From contig QANT01005907.1 in assembly GCA_003254885.1 (NCBI GenBank), forward strand, positions 1 to 64,000: DNA of 64,000 bases, in the 5' to 3' direction. This document shows positions 51,001 through 61,699 of the stretch, in pieces (position 1 is the first letter of the stretch; each line of letters opens with the position of its first letter). A program made the translations under genes and the position numbers. The DNA comes from Purshia tridentata. Lineage: Eukaryota > Streptophyta > Magnoliopsida > Rosales > Rosaceae. The notes under the pieces were generated by a model. It searched no databases. It saw only the letters and a list, made by a program, of their open reading frames with translations, and was not told where the DNA came from.

Positions 51001-51062
51001 TTTCTTTCACTATTAATATACACATTTAGTCAATTAAATTCAACACTAGCTAAAGCGGAAAC
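45009..51062. other. Long gene-free AT-rich region, LAR promoter at the right
   Basis: The first 700 bases are the DENND6-like leader and promoter. The remaining 5.3 kb are AT-rich, with TA microsatellites near 46941-46957, 47579-47600 and 50069-50096, and no coding region I recognise. A perfect 10-bp inverted repeat with a 6-base loop (ACGTACAGCT / AGCTGTACGT) lies at about 49970-49995. Confidence 0.5.
50734..50749. promoter_or_regulatory. 16-bp perfect palindrome in the LAR upstream region
   Basis: GTTGTACATGTACAAC, about 315 bp before the LAR start, next to an AGTAGTTGGGTTG word whose reverse strand reads CAACCCAACTACT, like MYB-recognition sequences of flavonoid genes. CTAGCTACCAATC (about 50662) is another MYB-like word. 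Palindrome seen; function inferred. Confidence 0.4.
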
Positions 51063-51975
51063 ATGTGTGGCACAACTGCTCCAATTGTTTCGGAGACGGG
51101 TAGAACCATGATCATTGGGTCAACCGGGTTCATTGGCCGGTTCATTGCCGAAGCTAGCCTCGACTCAGGCCACCCCACCTATCTGCTTCTCCGGCCCGGC
51201 CAACTCGCCCCTAATTCCAAGACCACCATTATCAACTCCTTACAAGACAGAGGAGCTATAGTCATAAAGGTACGTATACATATATATGCCTCTCTTAATT
51301 TCTCCCTCTCAAGCTAGCTAGCTAACGATTGATATATATACATGTATCTGCATGTGCATAATGAGAAAAAAATGAAGATGATAGTGATATATTAACTAAT
51401 TGGTGATATATGTGTGTGTATATATATAAATAGGGCTCCATTGATGATCGAGATTTGATGGAGAAAGTGCTGAAGGAGCACAAGATTGAAGTTGTCATAT
51501 CAGCGGTGGGAGGTTCAAGAATTTTAGACCAGATCATTTTAGTGGAAGCCATAAAAGCTGTGGGCACTGTTAAGGTATATATATATACAAGTCCCTTCAA
51601 GTGTGGGATCCCGTATTTATGGGATTCCTCATGAGGGCCTATTTCATAGAGTATTTAAACGATTCGAACTATTTATTTTTTAAATCTACATTCAAAGATT
51701 ATCTTTGCAAAAAATTAAGTAAATCGGAAACTTTTAAGCTATCAAACTTTGATCGAATAAATAGACAAACAAAATATTTCGATAAACATTTGAAATTGTG
51801 ATCATTTAATCAACGGCCAAATGGTCTCCGATTAATCTAATTTTTTGCAAGCACGATCCTTCAATGGAGACAAAAAAAGTAGAAAGTTTCAATTATCGAA
51901 ATACAATGTGTAGTGGGCCCATAAAGAATCCCACATTTAGACTCAAATGTGGAATCCTACATTGAAAGGTGCCTG

Positions 51976-52015
<40 letters not shown>

Positions 52016-54543
52016 TCCGAAATTAACAATTTAATTTAGAAAACCGAATTCAGAGAAAGTTTGATAAAGCCTCCTGATCAAAGTGGCCGGGGTAGATATA
52101 TATATTATCATTGATTATTGTGTAATTAATACTTTATTAATTATACTTGTCTACGTACTAGATAGATGTCAACGCCTACACAACATGAATGATGATATAA
52201 GTATATTTATATGCAGAGATTTTTGCCATCTGAATTTGGGCATGACATAGACAGAGCAGACCCAGTAGAGCCAGGGCTGAGTATGTACAATGAGAAGAGA
52301 AAAATCAGACGGTCCATTGAGGCTGCTGGCATTCCCTACACTTACATATGCTGCAATTCTATTGCTGGTTGGCCTTATCACGACAACATTCACCCCGCTG
52401 ATGTTCTCCCACCGTTGGATCGCTTCCACATTTACGGTGATGGCACCGTCAAAGGTAACCTACCTACCTATACCCGTAATATATACCACTACAAAATTAC
52501 ACCCTTCACTTTAACTTGTATTTATATTTTCTTGTATTATTGAATAATTTATCATAATTCTAACATTATTATCCAATCCGTACTCATTATTTGCACAAAC
52601 CCCAAAAGCTTATATAAGTATGTGTAGCATCAATATATATATATATATATTTATATAAATAAGAGCATCTTCAAAGGTCCTGGCCAAAAAAAAAAGAGCA
52701 TCTTCAAAGGCAATTTCTTATTTATTATCTTTTTATCTTATTCTTTTTTATTTATAATATTATTTGTTGAGTTTATTTTCAAAAAGTAATAATTTAATAT
52801 TTGAAAACTCAACTTTACTCTTCAAAGTTGAAGAGCTACTTTAGGTCCAATTTTAAGGAGTATTTACAGAGGCTGTGGAATAAATTTTTCAATATGACAC
52901 ATCAAATAGAGCATAAAAAACTATTTGAAAAGTCTGTTAGAGATGTTTTAAGTATTTGAAGATTAATGATTTGGTACATGAATTATTTATATATACAAAT
53001 TATGGATAAATAAATGGTATTTACCTGTTTCTATATAAGCCCTCTCTTTTTTTGTTTTTTATTTTGTGATTTAGTTGTTGACATGTAACAATCTTGGCAT
53101 GAATTTTTTGTGTTTGGGGTTATTAGCGAAATCAATTATTTTTGGCATTGAATTGTATCCAATTATATTATGTACTTGCAGGGTCCATTTATCATAACTA
53201 TGTTAATTTTTTATTTATTTAATGTTTATGATTTTCTGAATGTACCTGATTATCATCCGATTTACTCGAGCCATAAGATCAGGATAAATGACAAGGAACA
53301 CTGCTTTTTAGATCCGAATCTAAAGCCAGAATTTGCAGCCGAAAAAAGCCAATAATCGCAGCCATAAGATGCCAAAAATTGCAGCCAAAAGAAGCCAAAA
53401 ATAGTTGGTCTGTCGGAAAAAGTCAAGTGAGGTTCAGTTGCAAATTCTGTAGCAAAACATTTCTTTTTTCACCGCAAGAAACCAGTAAAAGTTTGATCAT
53501 GACTCATGAGTTCCTGACAGATTTGGTTATACGTACCCTGAAAGAGTAAACCATAAAACACAATATTCAAATTGCTTAATTTCAAGACATTTTTTTTCTT
53601 CCCCGTAGAACACCTCCTTATGTTGTTTTCCTTGTTATATATATCTTAAACAATAAATTTAACAAGTAACTAAATTAATTGGTCTTTTTCAATTTAAAAG
53701 TTGGTTAAATATATTGTCTCAGCTTACTTTGTGGCGGGTTCAGACATTGGAAAGTTCACGATGAAAACAATCGATGACGTTCGAACACTGAACAAATCTG
53801 TTCATTTTCGACCACCTAGCAACCTGTTGAACATAGACCAGCTTGCATCTTTGTGGGAGAAGAAGATTGGACGCACACTCCCTAGAGTCACCGTTACAGA
53901 GGACGACCTTCTTACTGCTGCTAAAGGTTCACTTCCAAGTTATATTCCACTTGCTTTATATCATTTTGTTAGTGACTAGCTATTAAATCTAGCTTAAGCT
54001 ACAGGATTGGTTTTAATCCAACTGGATATAGTAAGGTAATGATGAAGATTACTTATAATAAATCAACACCCACATATTACAGTTCAGCAAGGCTTCTTAG
54101 AAGTAGCTGAAATTAATATCATGTTAGATAACTACTAAATTTTTGAGAAATTAAAACATCAAACAATGAATCGACTATGTATATCAAATTTAATAAAGAC
54201 AACAAGAGTACATGGTACGTTGATCTAAGATTAATTTGATGATGGCTTAATTAAACATGCAGAGATGCGGATCCCACAAAGTATTGTTGCATCCTTCACA
54301 CATGATATTTTCATCAAGGGGTGCCAAGTTAATTATGAGATAGAGAAGCCTAATGACATTGAAGTGTGCTGTCTCTATCCGGACACACCATTTCGAACCA
54401 TGGATGAGTGCTTCGAAGAGTTTGCCACAAGGGTAGTTGATCATGTTCCAAAGGTGACTGACCAGTCAACAGTCAACGACTGCCTCAATATCGTGCCAAA
54501 TGCTAAACCAGAAGCATTGGTTGTTACACCAGCATCGGCATGA
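51063..54543 (+). CDS. LAR: Leucoanthocyanidin reductase
   Basis: NADPH-dependent enzyme of the PIP (pinoresinol-lariciresinol / isoflavone / phenylcoumaran reductase) family. LAR turns leucocyanidin into (+)-catechin, and cleaves the 4-beta-(S-cysteinyl) adduct, in condensed-tannin synthesis in the cytosol. Five exons join in phase: 51063-51269, 51434-51574, 52217-52454, 53723-53926, 54263-54543, giving 356 residues. The Rossmann glycine motif reads IIGSTGFIGRF (about residues 18-27). All three LAR signature motifs are present: RFLP (in RFLPSEFGHDIDRADP), ICCN (YICCNSIAGWPYHDN) and THD (SFTHDIFIKG); these separate LAR from isoflavone and phenylcoumaran reductases. The His of EFGHD and the Lys of YNEKRKIRR, at the proposed acid-base positions, are kept. 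The C-terminal extension beyond the reductase core (VPKVTDQSTVNDCLNIVPNA onwards) is short for the family. Introns 2 and 3 hold small repeats. Confidence 0.94.
51593..51969. mobile_element. MITE-like element in LAR intron 2
   Basis: About 375 bp with imperfect inverted ends of about 25 bp: the left end CCTTCAAGTGTGGGATCCCG and the reverse of the right end CCTTTCAATGTAGGATTCCA align, and TGTGGGAT...TTTATGGG occurs inverted inside both ends. No coding capacity. I see no clear target-site duplication, so the superfamily is open. Confidence 0.55.
51976..52015. repeat. (TA)n(TG)n compound microsatellite
   Basis: About 13 TA units followed by seven TG units in LAR intron 2, immediately after the MITE-like element. 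Confidence 0.95.
52658..52960. mobile_element. Possible MITE remnant in LAR intron 3
   Basis: AAGAGCATCTTCAAAGG occurs twice (52661 and 52694), and the right side ends AGTCTGTTAGAGATGTTTTAAG, whose reverse strand reads CTTAAAACATCTCTAACAGA. GAGCATCTCCAACAG-type ends are common on small plant DNA elements. The match is weak and there is no target duplication I can point to. Confidence 0.3.
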
Positions 54544-55462
54544 CCAAACATTCTTCTTGTTCCTTTATATTTATTTATTATCTGCTCGGTCAGGCAAAAC
54601 GTAATTGAACGCATCCCAATCTCTTACGTTTCCAATGTTGCAGAAAATAAATTTGCATTTGAGGTAGTTGTACTCGTCATTCTGAGGGTTTGTTGAGTTG
54701 TTATGTGTGCAGCGTGCTTGACCTTGACTTCAACTTGAGGTCATTTCATACTTATTATATTTACTGCAGACTTTTTAAAGAAAATAGGAAGTTCCAAGTG
54801 TCAACCATTATAATTTGATAGTGGAATCTATTATATTTTTTCCTTCAATTTTTGTTTTTTTCTTTAATTTGTATCCAATTTGATATGTGATCTTGAAGAA
54901 TCTTAATGTTTATCTTACGTATCAGAGCATCCTCATGCTTTAATACTCTTGCACTTGAAAATTAAAAGCGTGTTAAATTGGATTTGAGCGAAATGAAGAG
55001 AAACAAGAGAATCTAGGGACTTCAAATTATTTGCTGGCCCACCGAGATTTTTTCTCCAAAGAAAGATACAAGGAGACTGACATCTATGTTTTGTTTTATT
55101 AGTTGGAAATTAGAATATTGACGTAATAAATGCCTACCATACTCTACATGTGAAAACTTACAACCTGTTATAATAGTAATTTCCCCTTGTATATTTACAA
55201 TTTTCAAAGTATAAAAATAAGAAAAAACAAACAAAAAATAGGGAAAAAGAGAGAGAAAAGCTACCCAATTTTAGTCAAAGCAGCTGTGTTTCCTGTGTCT
55301 CCTAATCCTTGATTTGATTAATTAGAAGCAACACCCACCACCATGATGGAGGTTTCAGTAAAATCTGCATTAAAATATGTTCTAAATTGAGGTTTCCATC
55401 CATGGTTCTATTTACCCCAATTCCATGTCATACAAAAGTAGAAATGGGGTAAATTATAAAAC
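54544..55462. other. Convergent 3' region between LAR and RING/TMEM185 gene
   Basis: LAR 3' UTR, AT-rich spacer, and the 3' UTR of the minus-strand RING gene. No further gene. Confidence 0.6.
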
Positions 55463-58400
55463 CTAAACATCATACACAGGTAAGCGCTCCTCAATAGGTA
55501 CACGGCATATTGGGCAATTTTTACACTTGTCACAGCAGGCACTGCACAAAATTACAAAACAATGAGTAGGTTCCCAATTTACAAGCACAGAGATAGAGGC
55601 ATGTGATGGTACCTGCAAAGGACACGATGCCTACATGGTAGCAGAACCACACTAATCTCTCCCTCAAAGCAAACACGGCATAACACTTTTTCCTGACCAG
55701 TAGTATCAGAGAAAACCACACGCGTGCACATATCAACACCCAAGGAGTAGGTTCCCAATTTAAACAGGCAACTTAGCATAATAAATGATGCACATACAGA
55801 TCTTTCATTTCGTATGAATGATAATATCACCCCAAAGACAAATATATATATGAGACTGGCAAAGTATTTGATACATTGACGTGATGCAGAAAACATGGAG
55901 ATGTTATATCTTGGAATAATTTATATCAGAATCAGTTTCTTCATTCCATTATGTTCAATTTGTACTTGTGTTAACTCATCATAACAGAAACACTGTTATG
56001 ATATATCATTGGCAACCTCATAGAGATGCAAACAATTGGAGCAATAAAAGCAGCTTTACAACACACTAGTCTCTTGGCATGCGCCTTCTTAAATATAAAA
56101 TTTTTTACTACATTTTTTTTTTTTTTTAAAAGAGGTANTTTTGTAAAAGAGGTAGTGGGGTAAATGGGTTGCTAAAAATAAGGAGATGTGTGATTTTTTA
56201 TTTTATTTTATTTTTCAATTTTAATTATTCTATTTTACTATTTTACTCTCAAAATATTAAGTTATTTGATTTTAATCTTTTTGTTAACAAAGGGTAATAT
56301 TGAGATTTTGAATGTTTAACCTTACTTCCCTTCTCCCTCTATATATATAGATTAAGCAGTTAATTGGCAAGTTCAAACCACATATTCACAATACTATTGA
56401 GACAACCAGGATGAGACAACATACATTTTGAAGTCTTTCATACTCCTGTTGGCTGTATTTGGTGATTTCTGCTTGTTCACCAAGAGCTGCTTGGAGTCTC
56501 CATACCTGATATTTTAGAAATAAAAAATAAAAACACATGAACTACAAAAAAAAAAAAAAAAACTTAATTTTGGCATCAGCCAAAACAAGAAGAAGAGTGT
56601 AAAAAGCACAAGTATAATATCATCAGAAGGGAGGGGGAGAGGGGACAAATTGGCAATATACACCTAAAAATCATAACTCCAGCAAAATAACAAACAAAGA
56701 CACAGTATGAGGATTATGATCACCTCCTCAGTGAGATCCTTTTTAGGCATCTTCTTCACTATCTCAGGTGGATAACCACAGAAAGTGTTGTATCTGCATA
56801 TTAGAACCAAATATACAAAGATCAGACGAGCTTCTACATCAGAAATGCTTTATGAATTTGTTACAGGCCCTAAGATATGATACACACTAGATCCTTAAAT
56901 GACAAAGGAGGGGAGCTCCTGTTCCAGCTGTGTTTTCAAATGCTTTTAGTTATATGGGAAATTTCAGGTTAAAGGAACCATATGTATAAAAAAGGCATGG
57001 GACCATACATATCTAAATAATAATTTTGATATCAATAATAGACATTTCAACATAAAAAAATAATAATGACTATTTATACTAACCCTGAAGCCCCCTCATG
57101 AAACAGTCGGGCATGATCCTCCCGACTGCCTTCATCTATTGACCACCAGCCCAGTAGCCTGCATTAAGAAATTGTCAAATTAAAATTATTCCATAGTCCG
57201 CATTTACCAGTTACATAGATTCAATATGTAGGCACTCTTGCATATTCAAGATCTTTCCACAAAAGGTAAGAGCAATTGCACCCACCAAAACGAGGAACAG
57301 AAGATTAAGAAAACAAAACAAACATTTTAAAACTTGTTACCTGGAACCATGGTGCAAAAACCCCAAGCAATCATGAACATTAGAAGAAAATCTAAAATAT
57401 ATTCCTGTGCCAGCCCCACTACGCAGTAAAAGTACAATTTTCTCCACCAACCTAGATGCAGCAAATAGTACACCAGCACCTTGGAGTAGAAAAAGAGGAG
57501 AGAAGAGAACAGGAAGTGGGATACGTCTAGCACTATCTGGTGTTCCCTGAAATTTGAAATTACAGTAGGTTGGTTGATAAGATACCCCAAATAGTCGCCA
57601 TGACCCACAGCTCAGGAGCATAACATACCTCAAGACGCATACAAAGAAGAACTTGAAAACCAATCACAGGAATTTTCATAATATGCCCACCAATATCTTG
57701 CAGACCACACATTCTATCTTGATGCAGATCCTCCTCAGCGGAAACTACTAAACCACTGTTCCAGTCAAGATATCGGATAGTTGTAGAAGATGAACTAGCT
57801 TGTCTTGTGCGAGAATTTCTATGAATCACTGGATTTGACCACTTTGTACAGACAAGAAAGGAAAAGCACTCTGCAATACTGTGAAATATATGCATTTTTT
57901 GGTCACCAATTTCCATGTCACAATAGTTAGGGCAGCACTAGAAAAAAGTAGCTGTTAAATAGGAAATATGGCACAAGAGGTACAAAAAAAGTACCCAAAA
58001 TTTATAAATAAATCCCACCAACCAAGAGCACCTACATCACCTGCAACATTTGATATACAGAAAATCTTAATCAGCATCACTAAAATAGAGCATTATATAT
58101 AATATATATACACACACACACACATACACAGGTGACATGCCCCTTTCAATGAGGGATCCCTCAAATAATTTTATTTAAGGCTCCACAGCATGTTTTTCTC
58201 TCTGCTTATATATAAGCATGCAAACAAGAATTCTATGGATCGTTTAGACTATCAAGATAAAGGATATTATAGATGAGTAATAAGTGGAAGACACTGAATG
58301 CATTTCTTATTGTAATTACATATGACAAGAACTCGGAGTAAGAGATATTACCACATAGCTTAAGCAGGGTGAAGATCGTAGCAGCAACAAAGAAAACCAT

Positions 58401-61400
58401 AGAGATTGCAACCCAGAAATGCTACAAGTGAAAATGGTGAACCATTAATGGTACTTTCCAAAACTGACTTTGTAAAACAAATGTAAAATTTAAAAGAATT
58501 CGAGCGAAAAGGGAACAATCCAATTCATTTAAAACCATGGCCTTCCTAGTATGCCCAATTATTTGACCTTGATATTGAAAAACAAATTGAACTAATTAAG
58601 TCTTACAGGAATGATGCAGAGAAAACAAGGTTTTGCTAACCCTTGGACAGTTTATCAACTAATGAAATGAAACTTACAGGCAGTGTCTCCCATATTGCCT
58701 CATCACTCAGACTTTCATCATCCCCTGGCATTAGAGCCTTACACATTCTGTTAAGAAATTGGTGTCAATTAAAAAGCATCAAAATAGACCCATGACATTT
58801 GAGCACATTCTGCCCAAAAAAAAAAAAAAAAGGATGACAAGGGAGGGTATGGTCAAGACAATACATAATTTCAGATTGTCAATTACATCTAACAACATGA
58901 AAATGAATTTTCATTGTAATTCCTATCTATGACCCAACAAATAAATCACAAATTCATTTCGTGTAAACCTGTTTACCACTTCTATTTAAACATAATGTCT
59001 CTCAATTTTTTCTCCATGGCTTTGATTTTATCAGCTAAGAAAAAATATACAATTTAAAACTACAATAGTGAAGCATGGGGAGACACAAGCAGAGAAAGAT
59101 AATTAGCACAACCAATGATACCCACACACCTTTTGACAAAAAAAAAAAATGTTAAAACTTTTTGTCATGGTCTGTTCCACGCAAATGAAAGCTAAAGATA
59201 AAAAACAACTAAATAAAATTAAAAAGGTTTACTTTCAAGGCCTGGAAAAATGAAAACTATGTGGGCAGAAAATAGGTATATTAATGCTATTAAAGCTGCA
59301 AACATTAACGTTCAGGTTCTATTTGGTTCAACTAAATGGGTAAATTGCATCATATGCCACTCAGAACCGATAGTTAAGCAAGAACTTTATAGATACGACA
59401 TAAAATAAATATGTCAAAAGGAGATACCTGAAATTGTCAATTAGAATAATTATTTCGAATGCTAGTAAGGGTAGAAAGACGACCTTCAAGTTAACAGCTT
59501 CAAAACCATGAACTGCACAAAAGAAAATGAACTAATCAATACACTAGGACACGTGAGATCATGCAAAGATGAAATCCCTAGAGTAACAAGGAACTCATTT
59601 TTTAGCCAATTCACTTGGTACGAATTCACAGTTTGATGCATGAGAAATTGGTGTCAGTCCCCAAAAACAATTTATTAAGAACAAAAAAAAAAGAGTTGGG
59701 TCACTGGTGCATACCATAAACACTTTCAAGATATATACAAAGGAGCAACTCAAATGCAATAAGCAATGGTGTGGCCACAACAGCATGACATGGTGCCCAC
59801 TGTCCAACAGAGAAAAACTTAGTGGTTCATATTCACAAAACCTGATTGCAAATTGAAGTTCTTTATATTCAAACCAAAATATAGTATCAGCGTAATTGAA
59901 ATTATCTCCAGAATTGTAACAAAACATAATGGCATACATGACGATTATGTGGAACTGATGGAGCAGGTAATGAGAATCTTCCTCGGGCAACAACTGCATG
60001 AAATATCCAAAGTGGAAAGAAAATTATCCTGCAAACAAAAACATTCAGAGATGAATCTAAATTAGCAAAATAAATTATATGAAAAAGTAAATAAACATAA
60101 TAATATATTTTTTAGGAGTCTGCGCGTTTGTTTGTGCATGTGAGTGCCTGCGTTTATGTCAACCTCTTGGCTGCAAGAATGTCAGTTTTTCCAAGCATCC
60201 AAATCACATTGCAAGAGTGAATCAAAATATATTCAAACAATCCATCAAAAAGGAACAAAGAAAAAGAGTGGTTTTTTGCCTGTGCTTGCCACCACAAACT
60301 GGAACAAAATCTTCGTTTAGTCAGAAAGCCTAAACCATAATCAAAGGCTGAATTTTTTAATAAATGAATTATAGGCTTAATTACTAAAACAAACGCAAAG
60401 AACTCAAGATTTCTCCAAAGACGGCTAAAATTACACATTTCTCACCTTCCCTCTAGGATAACAATGTTTCGTGATTGGAAATCAACAGACCACTTGTGAA
60501 CTTCCTATACATTAAAAAAAATAAAAAAATAAAAAAAATCCACTTATGAACTGGCAACCTTCAACCGGCAGCTCTTGAGTTGAAGATACTTTAACTGGAA
60601 GCATGATGTGATCATAAAGGGGAGAGCTTATGTGTTCAGTTATTGACTTATTATCCTATTGTTTGGCAAAAAGGAAAAAGTATAAGGAAAGAAAAATTAA
60701 GAAAGTAACAATCCATTTTCCATCACATCGAAGTATATGAAGGACTCACCATAAAGCTTAAATTTTATTCTTACTAACGTGAGAGTTTTATCAAATCAAT
60801 AGCACTATTAACATACTATTGAATTCCAAAAAGATATGCCCTTGGGTTGTGGTTCTACCTAATATATGAATATGAATGGAAGTCACCTATTCTCTAGCAA
60901 ACGTTCACAACAAAAACCTTTAACCTGCTCACTCATGAAGGCAATTTCTTCAAAGAGGTGCCAATACCACTATCAGTTGGAAGTTAGTCTCTTAATGCAT
61001 GTAGCACATAAAATAGGCTAGAAACTATTGGCTGATATAGTTCATTTTCATGCTTCTACAAAGTTCTTACCAAACAGTTAGTATATTATTGAAATGCAGA
61101 CGGAAAGAAGTGCACAACAATAAGAAATCATATGGAACAACAAGAATTTTGAATCACATTGGTAATGGTAATCTTTCTTTTTTGTTTTTTCAAACCGGCT
61201 GCCCATTTTTCAACCATATTACAGCGTGTTCTTCACTCATTTTGTCACCCATCAGAAGAAAATTCCCGAATTCTTTCTCTTTCTTCTCACTGACAATTAG
61301 ACATTGTTCACATGCAAACCATTTAAGGCAAAGTATATCCATGAAACCAAACAAAACCCATCACCTGCCTCACCAATTCAATGAATTTCCCAACTTTCCC

Positions 61401-61699
61401 AACTTATATCTCTAAAACAATTCTGAAAAGTAAAATCCATAACCAAAACCTCAAGCCCCACAAATAACCCAAAAAATAAAACCAATTGCTTTCAAATTAA
61501 AACAAAAACAGATGCAATTCTAGACTATGCATACACACATGTCAAAAATGAGAGCTGCAGAGAGAGGGAGAGAAGAAACAGACCACCAAGAGTAGGAGGA
61601 GACGTGGTCAAGCTTGAGAACGAGCAAGAGCGTGAAAGTGAAGAGGAGGCAGTGGGCTACTAAGGCCTGTACGGACTTCAACACTCTCCGCCAGTTCAT
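55463..61699 (-). CDS. RING-type E3 ubiquitin ligase with TMEM185-like membrane domain
   Basis: Membrane-bound RING protein of the 'transmembrane Fragile-X-F-associated' family (At1g73950/At1g18470/At1g68820 type, recalled). Fourteen exons join in phase: 61584-61699, 59938-60028, 59715-59799, 59428-59512, 58678-58747, 58352-58421, 57995-58040, 57629-57878, 57341-57546, 57084-57158, 56724-56793, 56425-56505, 55613-55692, 55463-55541, about 467 residues. The N-terminal half has many hydrophobic helices (LVAHCLLFTFTLLLVLKLDH; IIFFPLWIFHAVVARGRF; TPLLIAFELLLCIYLE; HFWVAISMVFFVAATIFTLL). A coiled-coil-like stretch (WRLQAALGEQAEITKYSQQE) precedes the C-terminal C3HC4 RING: CRVCFEGEISVVLLPCRHRV, LCSACCDKCKNCPICR, ending VPIEERLPVYDV. 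All eight zinc ligands are visible. The start is Met of MNWRRVLKSVQALVAH. Introns are long (1.5 kb for the first). Its substrate is unknown. Confidence 0.94.
55563..55761. repeat. 18-bp direct repeat flanking the RING exon
   Basis: GAGTAGGTTCCCAATTTA occurs at about 55563-55580 and 55744-55761, in the introns on either side of the exon 55613-55692. It could mark an old insertion or gene-conversion event; no element lies between except the exon. Confidence 0.75.
56124..56153. other. Single-N assembly join in an intron
   Basis: The N at 56138 lies between two copies of AAAAGAGGTA, next to a T-run. Same signature as the Ns at 18712 and 42252. Confidence 0.75.

Noticed and set aside
57327-57663. 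Overlapping minus-strand frames of about 100 codons
   Set aside because: Only the frame with GTPDSARRIPLPVLFSPLFL is coding (exon 57341-57546); the others are shadows in other frames.
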